The notes: generated by a model from the sequence alone, not told the origin. A stretch of DNA of 10,683 nt from an uncultured Rhizobiaceae group bacterium (GCA_937944075.1 CALDZZ010000056.1:1-10683); one strand, 5' to 3'; counted from the stretch's first letter, positions 1-6,722 are shown. Made by a program: numbers and translations.

Positions 1-3
1 AAG

Positions 4-33
4 CTGGCATCAATTCATTGACACGATTATATT
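4..33 (+). promoter_or_regulatory. Possible gor promoter overlapping the upstream terminator
   Basis: CTGGCA (4-9) and TATATT (28-33) are separated by 18 bases and resemble sigma-70 -35 and -10 boxes (4/6 and 5/6 matches). Initiation about 7 bases downstream would fall near position 40, inside the left arm of the terminator hairpin, so a gor transcript from here could not form that hairpin. This is inference from weak matches. A better-looking TTGACA at 18-23 has no suitable -10 box at normal spacing. Confidence 0.2.
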
Positions 34-64
34 AAACCCGGCGCTTCTGCCGGGTTTTGTTTTT
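34..64 (+). terminator. Rho-independent terminator of an unseen upstream gene
   Basis: A perfect 9-bp stem (AAACCCGGC at 34-42, GCCGGGTTT at 49-57) closes a 6-base loop and runs into a T-rich tract ending at 64. This is a textbook intrinsic terminator. It must end transcription coming from left of the window, whose gene is not visible. The T-tract ends one base before the gor ribosome binding site, which is unusually tight. Confidence 0.85.
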
Positions 65-74
65 AGGATATGGT

Positions 75-1469
75 ATGTCTCAATATGATTATGACTTTTT
101 TGTAATTGGTGGCGGTTCAGGCGGTGTCAGGGCAGGTAGACTGATTGCTGGTATGGGCAAGCGAGTAGGTATTGCAGAAGAGTACCGCTGGGGTGGTACT
201 TGTGTTATTCGCGGGTGTGTTCCTAAAAAGTTGATGGTCTATGCTTCCCAGTTTTCAGAAGAGTTTGAGGCAGCAGCCGGATTTGGTTGGCATGTTGGTG
301 AGACTTCCTTTGACTGGAAAACTCTCATAGCCAATAAGGACAAGGAACTTGATCGTCTGGAAGGGCTCTATCAAAAGGGTCTTGCTGCTAACAAGGCTGA
401 CATCATCAACAGTCGTGCAGAATTGCGTGGCAAGCATGAAGTTTATCTAAAGTCAGAGGACAGGATAGTTACGGCTGAAAAGGTTTTGATAGCCGTTGGG
501 GGTACGCCTGCACGCAGTACTGGTATTGACGGAGATGACTTATGCATCACTTCTGATGAAGTGTTTCATCTTGAAGAACTTCCCAAATCAATTGTCATCG
601 CGGGCGGGGGGTATATCGCCGTTGAGTTTGCCTGCATTTTTGCAGGTCTTGGCAGCAAGGTAACGCTCGTTTATCGCGGTGATCAAATTCTGAGAGGGTT
701 TGACAACGATATCAGAAATGCACTTCATGAAGAGATGACAGCGAGGGGCATTGATATTCGCTTGGGCCATGTCTTTACTCGTATAGATGGTGATCCAGAT
801 GGGCAAAAGACTGTGTATCTTACCGATGAAAGCAATATTGTTGCTGATCAGGTTATGCTCGCTATCGGACGCAATCCTGCAACACTTGGTCTTGGACTGG
901 AGCAGGCAGGTGTTGAGACAGATGCCAAAGGCAATGTAATTGTTGATGCATATTCAAAAACCAACGTTGATAACATTTGGGCGGTTGGGGATGTCACAAA
1001 CCGTGTGGCTCTAACTCCGGTAGCCATACATGAGTCCATGTGTCTGATTGAGACAGAATTCAAAAACAACCCTACGAAACCGGATCACGAGTTGATTGCT
1101 ACTGCAGTCTTTTCGCAACCGGAAATTGGTACAGTTGGACTTAGCGAAGAAGCTGCAGCACTTGTTCATTCTGAAGTCCATGTTTTCAAAGCGCACTTCA
1201 GGCCAATGAAACATACCCTTTCGGGATCTTCGGAAAAAATGCTTATGAAGATTATTGTTGATGCCAAGTCTGATATTGTAGTCGGGTTGCATATCATGGG
1301 CCATAGTGCTGGCGAGATGGCTCAGACACTCGGTATCGCGGTCAAGATGAAAGCGACCAAGGCTGATTTTGATCGTACCATGGCGGTGCATCCTACGGCT
1401 GCTGAAGAGTTGGTCACCATGTATTCGCCCAGTTACAAACTGGTTGATGGTAAACGAACTGACAGCTGA
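75..1469 (+). CDS. gor: Glutathione-disulfide reductase
   Basis: This FAD-dependent cytoplasmic enzyme uses NADPH to reduce glutathione disulfide to GSH. The 464-residue protein has the normal family length. The N-terminal FAD-binding motif GGGSGG is at residues 12-17. The redox-active disulfide is Cys43/Cys48 in GGTCVIRGCVPKK. A second Rossmann motif, GGGYIAVEFA, lies near residue 180 and is followed by arginines of the kind that select NADPH. The C-terminal HPTAAEE supplies the catalytic His439-Glu444 pair. The CVIRGCVPKK form and the YIAVEFA motif point to glutathione reductase rather than lipoamide dehydrogenase or mercuric reductase. I chose ATG 75, preceded by AGGA (65-68) at 6-base spacing; an in-frame TTG at 57 lies inside the terminator and adds six residues with no family support. 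A gamma-glutamylcyclotransferase-like gene follows in the same direction after 33 bases. Confidence 0.95.
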   Translation: MSQYDYDFFVIGGGSGGVRAGRLIAGMGKRVGIAEEYRWGGTCVIRGCVPKKLMVYASQFSEEFEAAAGFGWHVGETSFDWKTLIANKDKELDRLEGLYQKGLAANKADIINSRAELRGKHEVYLKSEDRIVTAEKVLIAVGGTPARSTGIDGDDLCITSDEVFHLEELPKSIVIAGGGYIAVEFACIFAGLGSKVTLVYRGDQILRGFDNDIRNALHEEMTARGIDIRLGHVFTRIDGDPDGQKTVYLTDESNIVADQVMLAIGRNPATLGLGLEQAGVETDAKGNVIVDAYSKTNVDNIWAVGDVTNRVALTPVAIHESMCLIETEFKNNPTKPDHELIATAVFSQPEIGTVGLSEEAAALVHSEVHVFKAHFRPMKHTLSGSSEKMLMKIIVDAKSDIVVGLHIMGHSAGEMAQTLGIAVKMKATKADFDRTMAVHPTAAEELVTMYSPSYKLVDGKRTDS

Positions 1470-1480
1470 TATCGATCAGC
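1465..1480 (+). other. Stem-loop at the gor stop codon
   Basis: GCTGAT (1465-1470) and ATCAGC (1475-1480) form a perfect 6-bp stem with an ATCG loop. The left arm contains the gor TGA stop codon. No T-tract follows, so it does not look like a terminator. It could protect the upstream message or affect expression of the downstream gene; this is inference. Confidence 0.4.
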
Positions 1481-1502
1481 AAAGATCAAGGGTAATCTGA
1501 AT

Positions 1503-2099
1503 ATGCGTGAATATGATAAGAGTAACCTTGTTGGCTATTTTGGTTTTGGTTCGCTGGTGAACAAACACACCCTCCGAACATCTTATATTGATATCATTCC
1601 TGCGTCATTGGAGGGGTTTAGCAGGCATTGGCAGGCGCGTTCCAGGACGTTTGAAAATCCGGTTTCGCTATTATCCATTCATGAAGATCCTGCATCTACA
1701 ATCAAGGGTATGATTGTTATTGACCTTCTTGAAAACCTTCCGCTTGTTGATGAACGTGAGGAGGGATACACGCGTCATGCGCTTTCAAAAGCGCAAGTTG
1801 ATGTTAAATCTGCTGACGAACTTCCTGACAATCTTTATGTTTACATTGCCAATGAGAGTGAAGAGATAAAGGACGACGGTGCCTTATTGCAATCATATCT
1901 AGATGCCGTGATGCAGGGGTTTCGAAATGAATATGGTAATGAGGGTGTTTCTCATTTCATAGACACCACAAAAGGGTTTGAGCGCTCGATCATGCTTGAC
2001 CGTGATAATCCATTGTATCCTCGCAGCGTTACCTTGTGCGATGAGGAAATAAAGTTTTTTGATGCTGAAATCAGGCGGGCAGGGGTCTTGAGGATTTAG
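1503..2099 (+). CDS. Gamma-glutamylcyclotransferase-like protein
   Basis: The 198-residue protein opens with GYFGFGSLVN (residues 11-20), matching the Y-x-Y/F-G-S-L loop that binds the gamma-glutamyl group in the GGCT/AIG2-like fold. A strand IKGMIVIDL (67-75) is followed by DEREEGY (83-89), the position where the family carries its acidic catalytic residue; E84, E86 or E87 are the candidates. Family members convert gamma-glutamyl peptides to 5-oxoproline, and the related ChaC proteins act on glutathione itself. The exact substrate cannot be told from sequence. The C-terminal half (about 100-198) has no motif I recognise. The ATG at 1503 has AAGGG about 10 bases upstream. Placement just after gor with no terminator suggests co-transcription and a role in glutathione turnover, but that is inference. 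There is no signal peptide, so it should be cytoplasmic. Confidence 0.7.
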   Translation: MREYDKSNLVGYFGFGSLVNKHTLRTSYIDIIPASLEGFSRHWQARSRTFENPVSLLSIHEDPASTIKGMIVIDLLENLPLVDEREEGYTRHALSKAQVDVKSADELPDNLYVYIANESEEIKDDGALLQSYLDAVMQGFRNEYGNEGVSHFIDTTKGFERSIMLDRDNPLYPRSVTLCDEEIKFFDAEIRRAGVLRI

Positions 2100-2127
2100 A
2101 AAAAGCCTCAAATTTTTAAAATAATTT

Positions 2128-2172
2128 GGCAATCAATCCCTTTGATGCAGTCCAAATGCAGAATTGATTGCC
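2128..2172. repeat. 10-bp perfect inverted repeat between convergent genes
   Basis: GGCAATCAAT (2128-2137) and ATTGATTGCC (2163-2172) are exact reverse complements separated by 25 bases. They lie between the plus-strand cyclotransferase-like gene and the minus-strand small gene that ends at 2185. AT-rich sequence with T and A runs lies on the left side (2111-2127), and only weak T content on the right. The simplest reading is a shared two-way transcription end, though without a strong T-tract a protein-binding site is also possible. Confidence 0.45.
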
Positions 2173-2184
2173 TCGTTTGTGACC

Positions 2185-2502
2185 TTAGCTGAGCGTTACG
2201 CCACCATTAATTTCATCAGCCAGTTCTATAGTACCAGCACCGTTCTGGTTCTTGGGCGTTACCAGTTTTTCAAAAGCCTCATCGATGGCCTTGGTATCTT
2301 TTTCAAGCTTTTTACTGCTGCCAAGCGTTTGAGGCTTGTCAGTGACGACCACATTATTCTCTGCGAAATTTGCAAGAGCAGATACGCCTTCCAGTTCGAT
2401 AATCAAACTGTCCAGGGATGTCATGAGTTTGTAGTCCGGATTGTTTTTGAGCCTTGCCAAGGCTTCATCGCGAATGGTTTTGAGTTGAGTAACTTCCTGC
2501 AT
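2185..2502 (-). CDS. Small conserved-looking protein of unknown function
   Basis: I do not recognise this 105-residue protein. Residues 1-40 read as charged amphipathic helices (MQEVTQLKTIRDEALARL at the start, then DSLIIELEG). A second helical stretch around KKLEKDTKAIDEAFEKLV follows a polar linker, and the C-terminus is Gly/Asn-rich. There is no signal peptide, membrane segment or cysteine, so it should be a soluble, mostly helical cytoplasmic protein. Two ATG codons compete: the first (2508) touches the Shine-Dalgarno AAGGGAG (2509-2515) with no spacing, while the second (2502) sits 6 bases from it, so I prefer the second. The gene lies 72 bases downstream of the PAP2_3 gene on the same strand and may share its transcript. 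A good ribosome site and sensible composition favour a real gene. Confidence 0.65.
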   Translation of the reverse strand: MQEVTQLKTIRDEALARLKNNPDYKLMTSLDSLIIELEGVSALANFAENNVVVTDKPQTLGSSKKLEKDTKAIDEAFEKLVTPKNQNGAGTIELADEINGGVTLS

Positions 2503-2508
2503 TTTCAT

Positions 2509-2515
2509 CTCCCTT
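2509..2515 (-). promoter_or_regulatory. Ribosome binding site deciding the start of the small gene
   Basis: AAGGGAG on the minus strand directly abuts an ATG at 2508 and lies 6 bases from an in-frame ATG at 2502. Normal spacing selects 2502 as the start. Confidence 0.6.
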
Positions 2516-2574
2516 TTGATGACTTGATAGTCTACAGAGGATGATTTGGAAATTGGCTCTTTTTCAGCCCTTAT

Positions 2575-3585
2575 CTAGGCAATATTGGGTTTTGATTGTG
2601 TCACTGCGTTTGTGGCCGTAACTGTTAAATGATTGTCCGTGGTTGTAAACTTTTTTGCGAGAACTGTACCCAAAACAAACATTAAAAAGCCGGCTGGCAA
2701 GTCCACAAAGTGGTGGCCGCCGTGCACAAAAATACTTGGCAGGATTAGCAGGTTTACGACAAAGAATATCGGGCCAATAAATCGTAAGTTCCAGGCAGCA
2801 TACATCGCTGTAAATGCCAAGACTGCATGATATGAAGGAAAGGCAATCAGGCCACGTATTTCTGTTGGTGTAATTACAGATGGGCCATTGCGTACAATGG
2901 AAATCAAATCCAGTGCATAGGCACGATCTACCGTAGGGCCAATCTGGTCCCACAGGCTTTGTGGGAGTTCATGAATGGTGGTTGTGCCGGTTGTCGGGAA
3001 TAGACCCCAAAAACAGATGGTAAGCGTTGCTGTAATGGTCACTGAAGTAATCATCACGTGCAGATCTTGCTTTCTGCCTGAAAGCCCAAGAATGGCAATC
3101 AGCATGGCAAATTGTAACATTGTACTCATATATGCAAATTTAAGCACGGTTGTGAAAAACGGATATTGGGCAGCCAGTGCCATGATATCAGGCCAATGAT
3201 ACCCAAAAAGGCTATCCCATTCTGCCAGCATAAGGTCATAAGGGCCATGTGCGAGTGGGAGTAATAAGTAGTTGAATAGGGAAAGGCAGGCAGAAAAGAA
3301 AATGAAAATAGCTGCACACAACAAGCCGGAAGCAATATTTTCACTTCTGCCACTCAAGCGATAGAAATATCCAATTGAAGACAACATGCAAACGGTAAGG
3401 GCAATGCCGAGATAACCTGCATAATCAACATTCGCACCTTTCACCAGGATCAGACAAAAATTAATGATCAGTGCAAATACAGCAACACAAAGCATGGTAA
3501 ATTCTGCTTGTTGCAGGTTTATTTTTCTGGCCAGGTTGCTTGAGGTTTGCATATGGATAGTCTCTGTCTTTTTGTTCAAAGACAA
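2575..3585 (-). CDS. PAP2_3-type membrane phosphatase/phosphotransferase
   Basis: The 336-residue integral membrane protein has about seven or eight hydrophobic segments (roughly residues 28-48, 55-75, 85-106, 145-168, 176-196, 253-272, 274-290, 296-312). The PAP2 signature motifs are FPSYHA (249-254, the PSxH motif with His253) and GGHHFVDLPAG (289-299, with His291/Asp295 in H-x3-D spacing). The WDSLFGYHWPD block (123-133) is typical of bacterial PAP2_3 proteins related to inositol-phosphoceramide synthases. The lysine/arginine C1 motif of classical PAP2 enzymes is not apparent. Such proteins hydrolyse or transfer lipid phosphate groups at the outer membrane-facing side of the inner membrane; the substrate here is unknown. 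I chose TTG 3585 because AGAGGA (3591-3596) precedes it by 5 bases. ATG 3552 would shorten the protein by 11 residues but has only a weak ribosome site. The gene lies 109 bases past clpA, beyond a terminator, so it probably has its own promoter. Confidence 0.8.
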   Translation of the reverse strand: MSLNKKTETIHMQTSSNLARKINLQQAEFTMLCVAVFALIINFCLILVKGANVDYAGYLGIALTVCMLSSIGYFYRLSGRSENIASGLLCAAIFIFFSACLSLFNYLLLPLAHGPYDLMLAEWDSLFGYHWPDIMALAAQYPFFTTVLKFAYMSTMLQFAMLIAILGLSGRKQDLHVMITSVTITATLTICFWGLFPTTGTTTIHELPQSLWDQIGPTVDRAYALDLISIVRNGPSVITPTEIRGLIAFPSYHAVLAFTAMYAAWNLRFIGPIFFVVNLLILPSIFVHGGHHFVDLPAGFLMFVLGTVLAKKFTTTDNHLTVTATNAVTQSKPNIA

Positions 3586-3590
3586 GTTTA

Positions 3591-3596
3591 TCCTCT
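3591..3596 (-). promoter_or_regulatory. Ribosome binding site supporting a TTG start of the PAP2_3 gene
   Basis: AGAGGA on the minus strand lies 5 bases before TTG at 3585. The alternative ATG at 3552 has no comparable site, so the TTG is preferred. Confidence 0.5.
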
Positions 3597-3642
3597 AAAT
3601 ATTAAGGAAGCCTTCTTGTAATACGATGCGACCCATTCCAAA

Positions 3643-3674
3643 TAAAAAAACCCGGCTTAATGGCCGGGCTTTTA
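3643..3674 (-). terminator. Rho-independent terminator after clpA
   Basis: On the minus strand, CCCGGC (3668-3663) pairs with GCCGGG (3656-3651) across a 6-base loop and is followed by seven Ts (3650-3644). This is a strong intrinsic terminator 20 bases past the clpA stop. It should separate clpS-clpA from the downstream PAP2_3 gene. Its core resembles the hairpin before gor. Confidence 0.85.
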
Positions 3675-3694
3675 CTAAGTCAATTGTGATGTAT

Positions 3695-6148
3695 TTATTT
3701 GGTTTTCAAGGGTACTTTAGGAACTGAAGCACCACCGCCGCCATTTCCCTTGCCCCGTGGTTTCGCAGGGCTTTTGGGTTTGGTGGTTGTCTTGCTCGTT
3801 GTCTTTGCCTTGGGCTTGGCTTTTGCCTTGGTAGTTGTACGTGGTTTGACAGGTTTCTTTACGGGCTTGTCTTCAAGGCTTTCAAGCTCGATTTTTTCCT
3901 TGCCAAACTCGTCTTTTGCAAGGGTTACCTTAACAGTGCCACCTTTTTGCAACTTGCCGAATAGCACTTCATCTGCCAATGGCTTTTTAATGTGCTCTTG
4001 TATTACGCGGCCGAGGGGGCGGGCGCCCATACGGTCGTCAAAACCTTTTTTCGCGATCCAGCTGATCGCATCCTTGGTCAATTCAAATGTAACGTTGCGC
4101 TCTGCAAGTTGTGCTTCAAGTTGCATGATGAATTTTTCGACAATCTTGTGCACGACTGGTGTTGGCAATGTTCCGAAAGGTACAATCGCATCCAGTCTGT
4201 TTCTGAATTCAGGAGCAAACAAACGGTTGATCGCTTCTTCATCATCACCGGTGCGTTTGGTCGAGCCAAATCCGATTGCGGCTTTTTGTGCTTCTGCAGC
4301 CCCCGCATTGGTTGTCATGATGATAATGGTGTTGCGGAAGTCAACGCTTTTGCCATTGTTGTCTGTCAGTTTGCCATTATCCATCACCTGCAACAAAATA
4401 TTGAACAGATCAGGATGAGCCTTTTCAATTTCATCGAGTAGCAAAACACAATGCGGGTGTTGATCGACACCGTCCGTCAAAAGGCCGCCCTGGTCATAGC
4501 CAACATAGCCTGGAGGTGCACCAATAAGGCGCGATACCGTGTGTCTTTCCATATATTCAGACATATCAAAACGAAGCAATTCAACGCCCAATGAGCTTGC
4601 GAGTTGCTTGGCTACTTCTGTCTTGCCGACGCCTGTCGGGCCAGAGAAGAGGTATGACCCAATCGGCTTTTCAGGTTCGCGCAATCCGGCTCTCGAAAGC
4701 TTGATTGCTGCTGCCAATGCTTCAATTGCATCGTCTTGTCCGTAAACAACGCGTTTTAATTGTGTGTTGAGATTAGACAGAACCTGAACGTCGTCTTTCG
4801 ATACGGTTTTGGGCGGAATACGCGCCATTGTTGCAATGGTGGCTTCAATTTCCTGAATACCGATTTTCTTTTTGCGTTTGTCGGCTGTAACCAGCATTTG
4901 CGATGCGCCAGTTTCGTCAATTACATCTATTGCCTTGTCGGGCAGTTTGCGATCATTGATGTAGCGGGCAGAAAGCTCAACTGCGCCCTTGATTGCTTCA
5001 TCTGTATATTCGACTGAATGAAATTCCTCAAAGTACGGCTTTAGGCCTTTCATGATATCAATAGCATCTTCGATGGATGGTTCCTTGACATCAATTTTCT
5101 GGAAGCGACGAACGAGCGCGCGATCCTTTTCAAAGAATTGTCTGTATTCCTTGTAGGTGGTTGAGCCGATACAGCGAATGGTTCCTGAGGAGAGGGCAGG
5201 TTTCAACAGATTTGAAGCATCCATTGCGCCACCTGAGGTTGCGCCTGCTCCTATAACAGTGTGGATTTCATCGATGAACAAAACAGAACCAGGTGTTTCC
5301 TCAATTTCCTTTACCACCTGTTTCAAACGTTCTTCGAAATCACCCCTGTAGCGGGTGCCAGCAAGAAGTGTTCCCATATCCAGAGAATAAATGGTGTTAT
5401 CGAGTAGAACCTCTGGAACATCCTTGTCCACAATACGCTTTGCAAGTCCTTCAGCAATGGCTGTTTTACCAACGCCGGAGTCCCCAACATAAAGCGGGTT
5501 ATTCTTGGATCTTCTGCATAAAACCTGTATTGTGCGATTGACTTCTTCCACACGTCCGATCAGTGGGTCAATCCGTCCGGATTCTGCTTTTTCATTTAGA
5601 TTGACGCAATAGCTGCCAAGGGCATCAGTTTTGTTTTGCTGATCTTCCTCACCCATAGGTGCCTGTTCATCTTCCATGCCTCTGACGGGTCTGGCTTCTG
5701 AAGCGCCGTTCTTTTTTGCTATTCCGTGAGATATGAAGTTAACAGCATCATATCGGGTCATGTCCTGTTCCTGAAGGAAGAATGCAGCATGGCTTTCGCG
5801 CTCTGCAAAGATGGCTACGAGTACATTTGCACCTGTAACCTCTTCACGACCTGAGGATTGTACATGAATCACTGCACGTTGAATGACTCGTTGAAAACCG
5901 GCTGTTGGTTTGGAGTCTTCATTATAGCCCGTAACCAGATTGGATAGTTCGGTATCGATATAATCTGTCAGGTTTTCGCGTAATAGTTTCAGATCAACAT
6001 TACACGCCTTCATGACAGTTGCGGCATCTTCATCGTCTGTAAGTGCCAATAGCAAATGCTCAAGCGTCGCATATTCCTGCGCACGGTCATTCGCATATGT
6101 AAGTGCCTTGTGGAGGGCTTTTTCTAGGCTGTCTGTAAAAGATGGCAA
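3695..6148 (-). CDS. clpA: ATP-dependent Clp protease ATP-binding subunit ClpA
   Basis: This hexameric AAA+ unfoldase recognises substrates, partly through ClpS, and threads them into ClpP. The 817-residue protein has an N-domain (about 1-145), an acidic linker (about 155-172) and two AAA+ modules. Module 1 has Walker A GDSGVGKT (222-229) and Walker B VLFIDE (289-294). Module 2 has GPTGVGKT (503-510), VLLLDE (568-573) and the pore loop GYVG (547-550). IGF at 625-627 is the ClpP-docking loop. The start is TTG 6148: the N-terminus MPSFTDSLEKAL fits the alphaproteobacterial family, GGA lies 7 bases upstream, and no in-frame ATG exists nearby. The gene follows clpS after 19 bases, so the two are one operon. 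E. coli ClpA has 758 residues; the excess is a tail at about 760-817 that is rich in Lys, Pro, Thr and finally Gly. Confidence 0.97.
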   Translation of the reverse strand: MPSFTDSLEKALHKALTYANDRAQEYATLEHLLLALTDDEDAATVMKACNVDLKLLRENLTDYIDTELSNLVTGYNEDSKPTAGFQRVIQRAVIHVQSSGREEVTGANVLVAIFAERESHAAFFLQEQDMTRYDAVNFISHGIAKKNGASEARPVRGMEDEQAPMGEEDQQNKTDALGSYCVNLNEKAESGRIDPLIGRVEEVNRTIQVLCRRSKNNPLYVGDSGVGKTAIAEGLAKRIVDKDVPEVLLDNTIYSLDMGTLLAGTRYRGDFEERLKQVVKEIEETPGSVLFIDEIHTVIGAGATSGGAMDASNLLKPALSSGTIRCIGSTTYKEYRQFFEKDRALVRRFQKIDVKEPSIEDAIDIMKGLKPYFEEFHSVEYTDEAIKGAVELSARYINDRKLPDKAIDVIDETGASQMLVTADKRKKKIGIQEIEATIATMARIPPKTVSKDDVQVLSNLNTQLKRVVYGQDDAIEALAAAIKLSRAGLREPEKPIGSYLFSGPTGVGKTEVAKQLASSLGVELLRFDMSEYMERHTVSRLIGAPPGYVGYDQGGLLTDGVDQHPHCVLLLDEIEKAHPDLFNILLQVMDNGKLTDNNGKSVDFRNTIIIMTTNAGAAEAQKAAIGFGSTKRTGDDEEAINRLFAPEFRNRLDAIVPFGTLPTPVVHKIVEKFIMQLEAQLAERNVTFELTKDAISWIAKKGFDDRMGARPLGRVIQEHIKKPLADEVLFGKLQKGGTVKVTLAKDEFGKEKIELESLEDKPVKKPVKPRTTTKAKAKPKAKTTSKTTTKPKSPAKPRGKGNGGGGASVPKVPLKTK

Positions 6149-6167
6149 ATCGGTTTCCAGTTCAGTT

Positions 6168-6515
6168 TTATTTCTTTTCCATCACGCACTGCAAAGGGTG
6201 CTGATGTTTTTGCGCGAAGTCCATGACTTGTGTCACTTTGGTTTCTGCGACCTCATAAGTAAAGACACCGCATTCACCAACACCGTTATTGTGAACATGC
6301 AACATGATTTGCGTTGCCTGTTCTCCGGTTTTTGAAAAATATCGTTCCAATACATGAACAACAAATTCCATTGGTGTAAAGTCGTCATTCAAAAGCAAAA
6401 CACGATAAAGGCTTGGTTTTTTGGTTTTGGGTTTCACCTTCGTGGCAAGCCCGGTGCCTATGTCGTCGTCAGTGCCTTTTTCATCATCGTTCTGCATTTT
6501 AAATATGTGAGTCAT
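6168..6515 (-). CDS. clpS: ATP-dependent Clp protease adaptor ClpS
   Basis: ClpS binds N-degron substrates (N-terminal Leu, Phe, Tyr, Trp) and hands them to the ClpA N-domain. The 115-residue protein has a disordered, charged N-terminal arm (1-34) needed for delivery, then the folded core. Binding-pocket residues match E. coli: Asn43-Asp44-Asp45 (N34-D36), Met49 (M40) and His75 (H66), with the family signature GVFTYEVAETK at 83-93. ATG 6515 is preceded by AGGA at 5-base spacing; an internal ATG at Met7 lacks a ribosome site. clpA begins 19 bases after the stop codon, so both are probably made from one transcript starting in the 6516-6836 region. The fit to the alphaproteobacterial general-purpose ClpS is good. 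Confidence 0.97.
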   Translation of the reverse strand: MTHIFKMQNDDEKGTDDDIGTGLATKVKPKTKKPSLYRVLLLNDDFTPMEFVVHVLERYFSKTGEQATQIMLHVHNNGVGECGVFTYEVAETKVTQVMDFAQKHQHPLQCVMEKK

Positions 6516-6572
6516 TATAGTCCTGCAGAATAGGTTTCTGTTTTGCCGGGTAGGGCATTCTTTTCAGTAAAT

Positions 6573-6600
6573 AATATAATACTCCTTTTTGCTGTCGCAA
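6573..6600 (-). promoter_or_regulatory. Candidate sigma-70 promoter for clpS-clpA
   Basis: On the minus strand, TTGCGA (6600-6595) and TATATT (6578-6573) are 16 bases apart, matching the -35 and -10 consensus at 4/6 and 5/6. This would give a leader of about 50 bases before the clpS ATG. No heat-shock sigma-32 element was recognised. Confidence 0.35.
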
Positions 6601-6649
6601 TAGCAGCACGTGCGTTCTTTTGATTAAAGCAAAAGAAAATTATCGGAAG

Positions 6650-6677
6650 GTTACGTAACGTCCTTAAGGGCGTTAAC
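6650..6677. repeat. Overlapping palindromes, possible operator
   Basis: Three dyads overlap: GTTACGTAAC (6650-6659, perfect), a 20-base palindrome TAACG-N10-CGTTA centred on CCTTAAGG (6656-6675, one mismatched pair), and GTTAAC (6672-6677). The arrangement suggests binding of one or more dimeric regulators upstream of both divergent genes. No known operator was recognised. Confidence 0.45.
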
Positions 6678-6722
6678 TACAATTTTAAATAATTAACCAA
6701 GCATTCGTTTGTCATAAACAGT

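Noticed and set aside
1..33. End of an upstream gene on the plus strand
   Set aside because: Two frames reach a stop before the terminator (TGA at 19-21, TAA at 34-36), but too few codons are visible to choose or identify a protein.
57..74. TTG at 57 as the gor start
   Set aside because: It lies within the terminator stem and T-tract, and ATG 75 has a well-spaced AGGA and the family N-terminus.
1011..1391. A 126-codon minus-strand ORF inside gor
   Set aside because: It overlaps conserved glutathione reductase sequence and shows no domain of its own.
2164..2544. A 126-codon plus-strand ORF opposite the small unknown gene
   Set aside because: It is cysteine- and phenylalanine-rich with no ribosome site, while the minus-strand reading has a strong ribosome site and normal composition.
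2564..2953. A 129-codon minus-strand ORF in another frame of the PAP2_3 gene
   Set aside because: It is a shifted reading of the PAP2_3 gene; its cysteine- and tryptophan-rich composition is not protein-like.
3699..4418. A 239-codon plus-strand ORF antisense to the clpA 3' end
   Set aside because: It mirrors the low-complexity and C-terminal coding sequence of clpA, which has clear family motifs; the predicted product is low-complexity with no recognisable domain.
6664..6697. CtrA-type site (TTAA-N7-TTAA) in the divergent region
   Set aside because: The TTAA elements are 5, 8 or 4 bases apart rather than 7, so no pair fits the consensus.
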